Assembly: GCA_016926805.1 (NCBI GenBank)
Contig: JAFGNV010000008.1
Span: forward strand, 1-64,000
DNA length: 64,000 nt
Reading direction: 5' to 3'
DNA from: Anaerolineae bacterium
Lineage (GTDB): Bacteria > Chloroflexota > Anaerolineae > 4572-78 > J111
In this document: in pieces, positions 1-12,288 of the stretch
Numbering within the stretch: position 1 is the first letter of the stretch
How the letters are laid out: every line of letters starts with the position of its first letter
The notes under the pieces: generated by a model
What the model was told of the DNA's origin: nothing
Databases searched by the model: none
Seen by the model: only the letters and a program-made list of their open reading frames with translations
Translations under genes and position numbers: made by a program

Positions 1-83
1 ATTCACAAAGACAAGTTAGCAACCTTACTCACCCTCAATTTTCAAACTTTCGATAATGTTATTTTATGATGCTGCTTGGTATA

Positions 84-111
84 GTAGATGGTAGACAGTA
101 GACGGTAGACG
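84..111. repeat. Tandem heptamer repeat (GTAGAYG-type)
   Basis: Four consecutive heptamers start at 84, 91, 98 and 105: GTAGATG, GTAGACA, GTAGACG, GTAGACG. The 12-mer CAGTAGACGGTA (96-107) recurs inverted at 310-321, so the gene remnant at 156-311 is flanked by copies of the same repeat. Nothing else is recognisable in 1-155. Confidence 0.7.
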
Positions 112-155
112 GGAAAAGAGGCGATGTCTCCTGTTACCAGTCAGGGTTGTCAACT

Positions 156-311
156 TTATTTCCTTTTGTGGATACTTTTGATTAGGCGGTAAAGCATACG
201 ACTTACGATGTCAGCATCAACCATCAACGGTTCAATATCAGTAATATACGTCAAATCCCGGGATAGAGGCAAATAGTGCTTGAGTTCTTCGAGCGAAGAT
301 TCTCTGATGTA
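156..311 (-). pseudogene. C-terminal remnant of a four-helix-bundle (S23-like) protein
   Basis: The minus strand encodes about 50 residues ending at a TAA (156-158). They include SLEELKHYLPLSRDL, then YITD, then DADIVSRMLYRLIKS and a basic tail HKRK. This is the typical C-terminal helix pair of the small four-helix-bundle family (TIGR02436 type), whose members normally have about 115-130 residues. No start codon or N-terminal half is present: upstream the frame runs into the GTAGACG repeat and then the end of gyrA. I read it as a decayed 3' fragment; the family assignment is from recognition of the sequence pattern only. Confidence 0.55.
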
Positions 312-324
312 CCGTCTACTGCTC

Positions 325-2763
325 CTATCCCAACACCACCAACTGTTCCATCTGATCTTTCCCCCGGATGGCCATCACCTCTTGCCCTCGCTGGTTGCGA
401 TTCAATTTGGGGAGAGATTTGGCATAAACGGTCTTGTTATTACCTTTCTGTGAGACCATCATCACCCGCTCGGAGGCATTAACCGTCGCGGCTACGGCAA
501 TCGGGCCGGAGGCTTTGGTCAGGGGCATGGCGATGACGCCCTGGCCGTAGCGGCCCTGTGTGGGAAATTGGTTCAGGCCGGTGCGTTTGCCCAGTCCTTG
601 CCGGGTAATTACAACCAGATCACCGCGGGGTTTAACCGGCCCGGCCCCGGCCAACTCGTCCTTTTTGGCCAGTTTCATCCCCCACACCCCGGTAGCGGGT
701 AATCCCATGGGACGAACTTCTTCTTCGGCAAAGCGGATGGCCTGACCCTGGGCACTGACCAGCATTACTTCACCCTTACCTTCGGTGGTGAAGGCGGTCA
801 ACAGGGAGTCGCCTTTTTCCAGACCCATCACCACGGTTTCGTTGCCCCGTACCGACACCAATTCGCTCAAAATGATGCGCTTGACCCGTCCCAACCGGGA
901 AACAAGGAAGAGATACCCTTCCGGTTCCTCGGTATCGGCCAGGGCCAGGCCGGCCACCACAGGTTGTAACGGCCCAGAACTGAACTCGCTAATGTTGGCC
1001 CCCTCGCCCGGAGTCTGTCCCGCCGGGGTCTGGTGCATCGGAATAATCACGGCTCGACCATCGGCGGTAAACAGGTAAAGCATGTCGCGGGTATGGGCCG
1101 GGGTAGCCACCACCAGGGGGTCTTTTTGCCGCCCCCGGGCCGGGTCCAGTCCCTTGTTGGCAGGCCAGCGACACACCTGCCCGTTTTGGCTAACACATAC
1201 CACCACATCTTCGTCCGGGAGCAAATCGCCCGCCGTAACCAGTTTGTCGCCGTTAGCTTCTTGTTCAATGATCACCGTCCGGCGAGGGGTGTTGTATTTG
1301 GCTTTTATTTCGATGAGCTCTTCCTGAATGACCTGGAGAATCTGTTTGGGTGTTTTCAACAACTTCTCCAGGTATTTGATGCGTTGCAGCAGCTCTTTGT
1401 ATTCTGTTTCAATTTTCTTGCGCTCCAGCGCAGCCAGCCGGCGCAGAGGCATATCCAAAATGGCAGCGGCCTGAATTTCGCTCAATTTGAATCGCTGGCG
1501 CAGGTTAGTTTTAGCTGTATCGGCCGTTCTGGATTTGCGGATGATCTGGATCACCTCGTCCAAATTATCCAGCGCCACGCGCAAGCCTTCCAGGATGTGG
1601 GCCCGGTTTTTGGCCTGGGCCAGCTCGTATTGGCTGCGGCGGGTGATAATCTCCTGGCGATGCTCAATAAATAGTTGTAGCGCCCGTTTGATAGGCAACA
1701 GCCGGGGTTCGCCGTCCACCAGTGCCAGCATGTTAATGCTGAAGGTAGTTTGCAGCGCGGTCATTTTGAAAAGCTGTTTCATTACGGCCATCGGCTCAAC
1801 GGTGCGGGTCATCTCGATGACCAGCCGCATCCCCTGCCGGTCCGACTCGTCACGCAGATCGGTCAACCCTTCTATTTTGCCCTCGCGGGCCAGTTCGGCA
1901 ATCCTTTCGGTGAGGCTGGCCTTGTTGGTCTGGTAGGGTAACTCGGTAATCACCAGTCGATGGCGGTTACGGCTCATTTCTTCCACGTGAACTTTGGCCT
2001 GCACCGTAATTCGCCCCCGGCCGGTAGCATAGGCCGAGCGGATCAGGTCGTTTTCATCATCGGTACCATTTTTGCTGGTATAACGGTAAACGATGCCGCC
2101 GGTCGGGAAATCGGGGCCTTGAATGTATTTCAGCAATTCGTCGATGGTGGCATCTTTGTTTTTGATCATCCGGCCAATCATAAAAATGAGCGCATCGCAA
2201 ACTTCACCTAGGTTGTGGGGCGGCACGCTGGTGGCCATGCCCACGGCAATACCGGCCGCTCCATTGAGCAGGAAATTGGGCAGGCGGGTGGGCAGGATTT
2301 TGGGTTCGCTCAAACTGCCGTCAAAGTTGTCCACAAAGTCAACGGTGTCTTTGTCGATGTCGGCCATCATTTCCAGGGCCAGGGCATCCTCACGGGCCTC
2401 GGTGTAGCGCATCGCGGCGGGAGGGTCGCCGTCAATCGAGCCAAAATTTCCCTGGCCATCCACCAGTGGGGCACGCATCGAAAAGTCTTGGGCCATGCGC
2501 ACCATAGCCTCGTACACGGCCACATCACCGTGGGGGTGATATTTACCCAACACCTCGCCCACAATCCGGGCGCTTTTTTTATAGGGTTGCGTGGGACGCA
2601 GGCCCATATCGTGCATGGCATATAAGATGCGACGGTGGACCGGCTTTAACCCGTCGCGCACATCGGGCAGGGCGCGTGAAATAATCACGCTCATGGCGTA
2701 ATCCAGGTAAGCTTCCTGCATTTGCTGGTCAATATCTACCTGGCGAACAATTCCAACTTCCAT
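325..2763 (-). CDS. gyrA: DNA gyrase subunit A (or ParC-like type IIA topoisomerase A subunit)
   Basis: Breakage-reunion subunit of type II topoisomerase, acting with GyrB to introduce or remove supercoils. I chose ATG 2763: it follows GGAGG by 5 nt, whereas the upstream in-frame TTG (2775) lies inside that Shine-Dalgarno. The 812-residue protein has the winged-helix/tower core and a C-terminal beta-pinwheel. The active tyrosine is Tyr120 in AAMRYTEAR, after [12 protein letters not shown]. At the quinolone-contact positions (E. coli Ser83, Asp87) it has Val81 and Glu85 in [13 protein letters not shown] canonical GyrA box (QRRGGKG) is not visible; the equivalent region reads [10 protein letters not shown]. 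The length and pinwheel favour GyrA, but the missing box leaves ParC-like function open. It lies downstream of rpsU behind its own promoter. Confidence 0.92.
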   Translation of the reverse strand: MEVGIVRQVDIDQQMQEAYLDYAMSVIISRALPDVRDGLKPVHRRILYAMHDMGLRPTQPYKKSARIVGEVLGKYHPHGDVAVYEAMVRMAQDFSMRAPLVDGQGNFGSIDGDPPAAMRYTEAREDALALEMMADIDKDTVDFVDNFDGSLSEPKILPTRLPNFLLNGAAGIAVGMATSVPPHNLGEVCDALIFMIGRMIKNKDATIDELLKYIQGPDFPTGGIVYRYTSKNGTDDENDLIRSAYATGRGRITVQAKVHVEEMSRNRHRLVITELPYQTNKASLTERIAELAREGKIEGLTDLRDESDRQGMRLVIEMTRTVEPMAVMKQLFKMTALQTTFSINMLALVDGEPRLLPIKRALQLFIEHRQEIITRRSQYELAQAKNRAHILEGLRVALDNLDEVIQIIRKSRTADTAKTNLRQRFKLSEIQAAAILDMPLRRLAALERKKIETEYKELLQRIKYLEKLLKTPKQILQVIQEELIEIKAKYNTPRRTVIIEQEANGDKLVTAGDLLPDEDVVVCVSQNGQVCRWPANKGLDPARGRQKDPLVVATPAHTRDMLYLFTADGRAVIIPMHQTPAGQTPGEGANISEFSSGPLQPVVAGLALADTEEPEGYLFLVSRLGRVKRIILSELVSVRGNETVVMGLEKGDSLLTAFTTEGKGEVMLVSAQGQAIRFAEEEVRPMGLPATGVWGMKLAKKDELAGAGPVKPRGDLVVITRQGLGKRTGLNQFPTQGRYGQGVIAMPLTKASGPIAVAATVNASERVMMVSQKGNNKTVYAKSLPKLNRNQRGQEVMAIRGKDQMEQLVVLG

Positions 2764-2847
2764 TATCGCCTCCAACGTTGTTCGCTATATGTTGTATAAG
2801 AACATAAATTCTACACAAGATATGCTATTACGTTATTTATATTGTTA

Positions 2848-2875
2848 ATTATAGGCAGTTTTGCGAATGAGGCAA
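2848..2875 (-). promoter_or_regulatory. Candidate promoter for gyrA
   Basis: On the minus strand TTGCCT (2870-2875) and TATAAT (2848-2853) are separated by 16 nt. It lies between the rpsU terminator (2888-2911) and the gyrA start, so gyrA is probably transcribed separately from rpsU. Confidence 0.5.
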
Positions 2876-2880
2876 AGGCA

Positions 2881-2911
2881 AAATAAAGAGAGGGTGAGAA
2901 ATCACCCTCTC
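2881..2911 (-). terminator. Rho-independent terminator after rpsU
   Basis: A perfect 10-bp stem, GAGAGGGTGA (2888-2897) with TCACCCTCTC (2902-2911), closes a GAAA loop. On the minus strand it is followed by a T-rich tail (TTTATTT). It lies 25 bp past the rpsU stop. Confidence 0.85.
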
Positions 2912-2936
2912 GAAAATTTCTAAACTCTCAACGTGC

Positions 2937-3149
2937 CTAGAAGTTCTGATTTTGCCGACGCATCATTTTGCGGCGGGCCTTGCGAATGGCGCGTTGTTTG
3001 GCTAACCGGCGTTGCTCGCTTTTTGAAACATACCACCGTTTCTTACGATAAGTGCTCAAAATGCGAGATTTTACAATTTCTTTGCGGAATCGCTTTAACA
3101 ACGAATCCTGAGATTCGCCATCTCGTAGTTGTACGCTCAATTCATTCAC
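2937..3149 (-). CDS. rpsU: 30S ribosomal protein S21
   Basis: Small basic protein of the 30S subunit that helps base pairing between the Shine-Dalgarno and 16S rRNA. The 70 residues show the family pattern: an N-terminal strand (SVQLRDGESQDSLLKRF), the central KSRILSTYRKKRWY segment, and a long basic helix rich in Arg/Lys (KQRAIRKARRKMMRR). The ATG follows a strong AAAGGAGG sequence by 5 nt. It sits 56 bp after rpoC on the same strand and ends in a clear terminator, so it is probably the last gene of the Xer-rpoC-rpsU transcript. Length is normal for the family. Confidence 0.95.
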   Translation of the reverse strand: MNELSVQLRDGESQDSLLKRFRKEIVKSRILSTYRKKRWYVSKSEQRRLAKQRAIRKARRKMMRRQNQNF

Positions 3150-3205
3150 ACCTCCTTTCCCTGGGGGATTTTTTAGTGATCTTTAACCATAAGTTGAGAA
3201 GCAAC

Positions 3206-7471
<4,266 letters not shown>

Positions 7472-7500
7472 GGTAAACCTCCTCAAAACTAATAAATTTA

Positions 7501-7550
7501 GAAATTAGGAGTTACGCCTCATCCCATGAAATTCATGGGGTTCTAATTTC
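7501..7550. repeat. Nested inverted repeat between xer-like gene and rpoC
   Basis: CCCATGAA (7523-7530) and TTCATGGG (7532-7539) form an 8-bp palindrome around one base. It is enclosed by GAAATTAG (7501-7508) and CTAATTTC (7543-7550). The structure fills the 87-bp gap before rpoC and could be an RNA processing site or an operator. There is no T-tract after it on the minus strand, so it is not an obvious terminator. Confidence 0.5.
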
Positions 7551-7558
7551 CAATTTCT

Positions 7559-8425
7559 TTAAATGTTTTTATGAACTGCCAGATACTGAGCAGTGATCGC
7601 GCTGTTTTGATGGCCTAACCTTCTGGAAACCAATTCCAAATCATTGGTTTCGGCCAGAAGGTGTAAGGCAAAGGTACGCCGTAGCGACTGGGCCGATACA
7701 CCCTCTAAGGCGGCCGATTTGGCGCAATCGCTAATGATTCGTTGCACCGTACGTTCGGATACGGGATGTCCTTGTTGACTCAGAAAGACGTGGTCGGTAC
7801 CGGTTTGTGGGCGCAGATCTAAATAATCGATAAGAACTTTTTGAGCCTCATGGCAAAGCGGCAGGTATCGAGTTTCTTGACCGTTACCTATTTTCAACCG
7901 GAAACCAGGACTCTCGAAAATAATGTCGTCTTTTTGTAAATCCACAATTTCACTGACGCGCAGACCGGTGTGGAGCAGGAGTTGCAAAATAGCCACATCT
8001 CGACGGATTAAACCGGCCCGCGAACCTTTGGCGGCAGCAGCGAGTAATTTTTTAATATCGTCTTCGGCAAGCGGACGTGAATTGGCCTGTCCATCATTCT
8101 GAACTAACGCGACGCCATTGGTTGGATTGAGCGGCACTGCCCCAAACTCCTTGGCAAAGGCAAAAAACTTTCTCAGGGCCATCAGATGCCGGTTAACGGT
8201 TGAAACCGCCCGGTTGAGTTCCTGGGTCAGGTGAAAGCGATAGAGACGGATATGTTCCTGGGAAACGCTCTCCAGCGAAAATTCCGCGCCGATTTCTTCC
8301 TTACCCCAACGCGCAAACACCCGCAAATCGGCCAGATAATTGACAATCGTGGAAGACGATAAGGCCGATCGCGAGAGTGATTCTTCAAATTTGGTCAGAA
8401 TTACTTCATCCTGCTCCTGAGACAT
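7559..8425 (-). CDS. Xer-like tyrosine recombinase with altered catalytic positions
   Basis: 288-residue protein with the XerC/XerD layout: an N-terminal SAM-like DNA-binding domain (to about residue 100, including TVNRHLMALRKFFAFA) and a C-terminal catalytic domain. The box I arginine (HTGLRVSE), the box II arginine (SLRRTFALHL), the LGH histidine and the nucleophilic tyrosine (ITAQYLAVH) are present. The catalytic lysine position (GKG in XerD) reads GNG, and the HxxR histidine is replaced by Gln (AQSLRR). It may therefore be weakly active or have a non-recombinase role. It is the first gene of a minus-strand unit running into rpoC, behind a strong promoter and a hairpin-bearing leader. No strong Shine-Dalgarno precedes the ATG. 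Confidence 0.85.
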   Translation of the reverse strand: MSQEQDEVILTKFEESLSRSALSSSTIVNYLADLRVFARWGKEEIGAEFSLESVSQEHIRLYRFHLTQELNRAVSTVNRHLMALRKFFAFAKEFGAVPLNPTNGVALVQNDGQANSRPLAEDDIKKLLAAAAKGSRAGLIRRDVAILQLLLHTGLRVSEIVDLQKDDIIFESPGFRLKIGNGQETRYLPLCHEAQKVLIDYLDLRPQTGTDHVFLSQQGHPVSERTVQRIISDCAKSAALEGVSAQSLRRTFALHLLAETNDLELVSRRLGHQNSAITAQYLAVHKNI

Positions 8426-8506
8426 AGATCCAAACTCTTAATCAACCGTTAACTTCAAATGCCTGTCTCATCCAGGCCAAAGATTATCTCATCAGGTACA
8501 GACAAC

Positions 8507-8531
8507 AAAAAAGACCCCTCGTCAACAGGGG
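8507..8531 (-). terminator. Leader terminator/attenuator upstream of the xer-rpoC unit
   Basis: Read on the minus strand, CCCCT, a 7-nt loop and AGGGG (8515-8531) are followed by a TC(T)6 tract (8507-8514). A second small hairpin, CAATCT with AGATTG, precedes it. It lies about 85 bp inside the leader from the promoter at 8606-8634 and upstream of the start codon at 8425. No minus-strand gene lies upstream that it could terminate. This fits transcription attenuation; the controlling signal is unknown. Confidence 0.55.
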
Positions 8532-8605
8532 GCAATCTTACGTAGATTGTATTTGGGTGACGAATGAAGGGGGACTATTTAGGTAAACTTACTTTATACG
8601 CAAGA

Positions 8606-8634
8606 ATTATAACAGATAATGATGAATCCGTCAA
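8606..8634 (-). promoter_or_regulatory. Near-consensus sigma-70 promoter for the xer-rpoC unit
   Basis: On the minus strand TTGACG (8629-8634) and TATAAT (8606-8611) are separated by exactly 17 nt. The predicted transcript starts near 8599 and has a leader of about 170 nt containing the hairpin at 8507-8531. Confidence 0.75.
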
Positions 8635-8689
8635 GTTGAAATTGTAATAATGTGGCGGTAAAATAGTACCATTTGTCTTATATTAATCC

Positions 8690-8735
8690 AAATCGCCTAG
8701 CAAACGTTGGGTTTACGTAGGCTAAATCGCCTAGC
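8690..8735 (+). repeat. Direct repeat upstream of a promoter
   Basis: The 12-mer AAATCGCCTAGC occurs at 8690-8701 and 8724-8735, 34 bp apart (about three helical turns), just upstream of the plus-strand promoter at 8741-8770. This is a plausible activator or repressor site for the secreted-protein gene. Confidence 0.5.
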
Positions 8736-8740
8736 GGCGG

Positions 8741-8770
8741 TTGGCAAATCGTAAGCAATTATGCTACAAT
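8741..8770 (+). promoter_or_regulatory. Candidate promoter for the PPC-repeat protein
   Basis: TTGGCA (8741-8746) and TACAAT (8765-8770) are spaced 18 nt apart. About 180 nt of leader follow before the gene. The leader contains G- and C-rich runs (GGCCGGTGGGTG, ACCCCCCCG) that may fold, but I do not recognise a known riboswitch class in it. Confidence 0.55.
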
Positions 8771-8950
8771 GTTAAATTGTTGTCTGAGGCCGGTGGGTGA
8801 TTACCAAGTTATGTAACCCCCCCGATGGGTCTTGAGTAACAGTAAATAAGTACTAACCCCGGTGATAATAGGACGATTCACCTAATTTGTCCAATGACTT
8901 TTGTGAAATTTAATAATATAATTTATCTGATGGAAGGAAGGAGTTGCATA

Positions 8951-10900
8951 ATGTTTTCTCGATCCCACAGGAGGACCATGGTGAAATTTAAAGAAAGAAA
9001 AACGCTTAACTTGATTAAGGCATTTTCGTTATTGTTTGTTGTTGCTGCTGTTGCCTTAACGGCTTCTCTCTCTATGGCGGCTGGCGGTGGAGGGGACACA
9101 CCTCAAGCAGCCGTTGCTCTGGATAAGGAAGTCAATCGAGGGCATCTTGACCCGCTGGAGCAGCACTGGTTTAAGTTTGTGGCTGATGAGGCCGGGCAAG
9201 CCATCGATATAGAAAAATCACTGACCTTGATTTTTACTCCCAAGCAACCGTACACCATCGACTATGTTAATTTGAACATTTTTGAAGAGAATCAAATTCA
9301 ATATTTCTTCAATGGTGATATCAGCAATATGGCTAACCTGGGAGCGGGCAGTGTGGTTGAACGGGACAGCAACCCCGATACCGGCGAGCTCGTCTGGACC
9401 GGTTGGATTTTTGGCCCTAAAACCTACTACGTGCAGGTCGTCAACAACAGCGACTTCCCGATTGATTACCACCTTTTCAATGCTGATGTGAAACAAGCCG
9501 AGTTGGGCGAGCCCGAACCGCCTCCCACGCCCGCACCGCCCCCTCCGGCTGAGGCGGCTGAAGGCGAGGCAGCGCCGCAAGCCAGTGACGATCCGGTCAA
9601 TCCGTCTTCGTTATCTCCTGATGGACTTACCAAGGGAAAACTGGCGCCCAATACAACCGGCTGGTACGAATTTGAATTCCCTGATTTCAACGACAAGGAA
9701 GGGCTGGAGATTCAAGAATTGGAATTCACCTTGTTCTTTACCCCCGATGATGGCCATCGCCGGCACAATGTTAACTTTGAGCTTTTCCGTAAGGGTGAAG
9801 TCGATTTCTGGCTTCGGGGTGAAGGTAAACCGGGCATGACCAATTTTGGCGCGGGTCAACTGGTTGATCGCGATGGCGACTACCTGACCGGCGAACGTCT
9901 CTGGAGCGGCGCGGTATTGAAGGGTGATAAATACCTGCTGGCGGTTACGAATGGTAACGATGTGGAGATTGATTATTATCTATTCCAGGGCGATGTTTAC
10001 AATGCCGAACTGGGCGAGCCTACGGTTCAGGTAGCCCAGGTTTTCGACCCCGGCGAGTCGCCTCAAACCTCGGTTCCGCTGAAGTTAGGTGAGAATATCG
10101 GTCGTTTGCAGCCCGGTGAGCAGGCCTGGCACAGCTTCTTCATCACCGATTTTGATAACGAGCCTTTTGAGCAAATGGCGCTGACCATGGTGATGACCCC
10201 CGACGACGGAAATCGGATTTATTATGTCCCCTTTGATGTGTTTGCTGCGGGCGACGTTCAGTACTGGTCGCCGACGGATTACGATAACTCGCAGATTACC
10301 AATATGGGGGCAGGCAGTGTTGTTTTCCGAGATGACAACCCCGAAACCGGGGAGCGTTTCTGGAACGGCTGGGTGATTGACAACAGTCTTTACCTGGTTC
10401 AGGTTCGCAATGGCTCTGATGTGGCCATCGATTACCACCTCTATACTGGCGACGTTTACCGGCCTGAATTGGGTGGACCGACCCAGCCTCAGGTTGAGAT
10501 AGCTGCCGCCGAACCAGGAACCGAGCGTAGCGCGCCTTTTGACCTGGCTCTGGGGGTCAACAAAGGTAAACTGGCTCCCGGTGAGGATGTGTGGTACCGC
10601 TTCACCCGGGCCGACGTTGCCGCCACCGGCGACGACACCGCTTTTACCCTGGTGTTTGTTCCCAACGATGGCAACCGCGTTTACAATGTTGGCTTCGACC
10701 TGTATTCCGGCGCAGAACAGAATCGGTTCGGAAGTGGTCAGGTTGTGGAACGCGATCAGGATGTGGTGACCGGTGAACTGCTCTGGACCGGGCAGGTTAG
10801 ACCCAACGAGGTCTATTATATGAGAATTAGTAACGGCACCGATATTGAGATCGAGTACTGGATATTCCCGGATGATGTGGTCAATGCCAGTCTCGAATAG
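8951..10900 (+). CDS. Secreted protein with four PPC-like repeats
   Basis: 649-residue exported protein, function unknown. A signal peptide is clear (KAFSLLFVVAAVALTASLSM then AAG). Two starts are each served by a Shine-Dalgarno: ATG 8951 (AAGGAG, 7-nt gap) and ATG 8978/GTG 8981 (AGGAGG at 8969-8974); the later start gives a more usual signal peptide. The mature part has four repeats of about 130 residues. Each runs from KGKLxPxxxxWYxF through TxDDGNRxYxVxFxxF, GAGxVVxRDxxxxTGExxWxG and VxNGxDxxIDYxLxxxDVxxAELG. The pattern recalls bacterial pre-peptidase C-terminal (PPC) beta-sandwich domains. A Pro/Ala-rich linker separates repeats 1 and 2. Promoter and terminator bracket it as a single-gene unit. 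It is probably a cell-surface or matrix protein. Confidence 0.8.
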   Translation: MFSRSHRRTMVKFKERKTLNLIKAFSLLFVVAAVALTASLSMAAGGGGDTPQAAVALDKEVNRGHLDPLEQHWFKFVADEAGQAIDIEKSLTLIFTPKQPYTIDYVNLNIFEENQIQYFFNGDISNMANLGAGSVVERDSNPDTGELVWTGWIFGPKTYYVQVVNNSDFPIDYHLFNADVKQAELGEPEPPPTPAPPPPAEAAEGEAAPQASDDPVNPSSLSPDGLTKGKLAPNTTGWYEFEFPDFNDKEGLEIQELEFTLFFTPDDGHRRHNVNFELFRKGEVDFWLRGEGKPGMTNFGAGQLVDRDGDYLTGERLWSGAVLKGDKYLLAVTNGNDVEIDYYLFQGDVYNAELGEPTVQVAQVFDPGESPQTSVPLKLGENIGRLQPGEQAWHSFFITDFDNEPFEQMALTMVMTPDDGNRIYYVPFDVFAAGDVQYWSPTDYDNSQITNMGAGSVVFRDDNPETGERFWNGWVIDNSLYLVQVRNGSDVAIDYHLYTGDVYRPELGGPTQPQVEIAAAEPGTERSAPFDLALGVNKGKLAPGEDVWYRFTRADVAATGDDTAFTLVFVPNDGNRVYNVGFDLYSGAEQNRFGSGQVVERDQDVVTGELLWTGQVRPNEVYYMRISNGTDIEIEYWIFPDDVVNASLE

Positions 10901-10931
10901 TCAAACAGATTGAGTAGTTTCCAGATAAAAG

Positions 10932-10965
10932 AAGAGCGGCCCGCAGTAGGCCGCTCTTTATTTTT
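10932..10965. terminator. Bidirectional terminator
   Basis: A perfect 10-bp stem AAGAGCGGCC (10932-10941) / GGCCGCTCTT (10949-10958) closes a 7-nt loop. It is followed by TATTTTT on the plus strand and TCTTTTA on the minus strand. It serves the secreted-protein gene and the convergent prfB. Confidence 0.9.
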
Positions 10966-10978
10966 GTAAGGCAATTCC

Positions 10979-12080
10979 TTAATTTTGGCCAATGGTGTGA
11001 CGCAAATAGGCCTCAATGAAATCATCTATCCGGCCATCCAACACCGCCTCGGTATTACCAACCTCGTGATCGGTGCGATGGTCTTTGATCATTTTGTAGG
11101 GGTGCAACACGTAGGAACGAATCTGGTTGCCCCAACCGGCCTCTATGTGCTGACCCTTGAGCCGGGCCTGTTCTTCCTCTTGCTTCTTTAACTCCAAATC
11201 GTATAAGCGACCGCGGAGGATGCGCATGGCGGTTTCGCGGTTCTGTAACTGGCTACGCTCGTTTTGACAGGTTACCACAAGGCCGGTAGGTAGATGCTTG
11301 AGGCGAATGGCGGTGGAATTTTTCTGCACGTGTTGTCCACCCGCTCCCCCGGATTTGTAAACATCAATTTCCAGATCATCGGGATCGATTTCAATATCAA
11401 TGTCTGTGTTCAAATCCGGTATAACCTCCACCAAGGCAAAAGAGGTATGTCGCCGGTTCGAGGCGTCAAATGGCGAGAGGCGAACCAGCCGGTGGACGCC
11501 CCGTTCTGCCTTGGCGTAACCGTAGGCGTATTCGCCGTCAATCTCCACCGTCACACTCTTGAGGCCCGCTTCTTCGCCTTCGGTCTGGTCAACAATGGTT
11601 GTTTGGTAACCGTTGGCCTCGGCCCATCGCATGTACATTCGCAGCAACATTTGGGTCCAGTCCTGGCTTTCGGTGCCGCCCGCCCCAGCGTGAATGGACA
11701 GCAACGCCGAGTCTTTGTCGTGCGGGCCCGAAAGAACCAATTCGAACTCCAGCTTATCCAGCAATTGCTCCAGCGAGTCAACCTCTGCGGTCAACTCGGT
11801 CAGGAGCGAATCGTCCTCCTCAGCCGTAGCCATTTCGACAAGCTCCAGCGCATCTTTGACCCGGCGGTCAATGCCCTGCCACGTTTTCACCTGCTCGTGC
11901 AGGTCAGACAATTGTTGCATCTTGGCCTGGGCTTTACGTTGGTCGTGCCAAAAGTCGGCGGCGCCTGTTTCTTTTTCTAGCGCTTCAATCTGTTTCGCTT
12001 TCCCTGTGATGTCAAAGACGCACCAGGGTTGAACCGATACGGCGGTCCATATCGGTAAGTCGGCTGCGTAAATCTTCCAT
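10979..12080 (-). CDS. prfB: Peptide chain release factor 2, expressed by programmed +1 frameshift
   Basis: Class I release factor that reads UAA/UGA and triggers peptide release. The gene is in two frames. ATG 12080 (AAGGAG 10 nt upstream) opens a 22-codon frame (MEDLRSRLTDMDRRIGSTLV then RL) that ends at TGA 12014-12012. Skipping one T continues as DITGKAKQIEALEKE to 10979. The combined product is 366 residues, the usual RF2 length. Recognisable are the GGQ peptidyl-transferase loop (SGGAGGQHVQKNST) and the RF2 stop-codon anticodon tripeptide in LSPFDAS. An annotation starting at the internal ATG (11920) would miss the first 53 residues. A promoter lies at 12136-12165. Confidence 0.95.
12011..12023 (-). 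promoter_or_regulatory. RF2 programmed +1 frameshift site
   Basis: On the minus strand CTT TGA C (12017-12011) is the conserved slippery codon, in-frame stop and unfavourable 3' C. A short Shine-Dalgarno-like GGTG lies 3 nt before CTT, the spacing used in E. coli, but it is weaker than AGGGGG. The arrangement is the known RF2 autoregulation: low RF2 slows reading of UGA and favours the shift. Confidence 0.93.
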
Positions 12081-12135
12081 AGTAATTAATCTCCTTCTGG
12101 GTATGGGATAGTAAACTGTTTAAAGCCAATCAAAA

Positions 12136-12165
12136 ATTATAGCATCAATTTGCGATTAAAGCCAA
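12136..12165 (-). promoter_or_regulatory. Candidate promoter for prfB
   Basis: TTGGCT (12160-12165) and TATAAT (12136-12141) on the minus strand, 18-nt spacer, about 55 bp upstream of the prfB start. Confidence 0.55.
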
Positions 12166-12208
12166 GCCGGTGTGGATTTGGGTACACGGTTGTACAAAGC
12201 GGAATATC

Positions 12209-12237
12209 TTGTCTCATTTGGCTTAAAGACGTACAAT
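12209..12237 (+). promoter_or_regulatory. Candidate promoter for the VOC-fold gene
   Basis: TTGTCT (12209-12214) and TACAAT (12232-12237), 17-nt spacer, about 50 bp before ATG 12289. Confidence 0.5.
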
Positions 12238-12288
12238 CACTGAGTTGATGGGCGTCTTTTTGGTTTTGACGTAGTAGGGAGCAATCCA

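Noticed and set aside
7472-7486. Upstream TTG (7486) as the rpoC start
   Set aside because: It overlaps the GAGGAGG Shine-Dalgarno; TTG 7471 is correctly spaced and starts with MEVKDF.
8771-8890. Known riboswitch (cyclic-di-GMP or similar) in the leader of the secreted protein
   Set aside because: G/C-rich complementary runs exist, but I could not match the conserved core of any riboswitch class I know.
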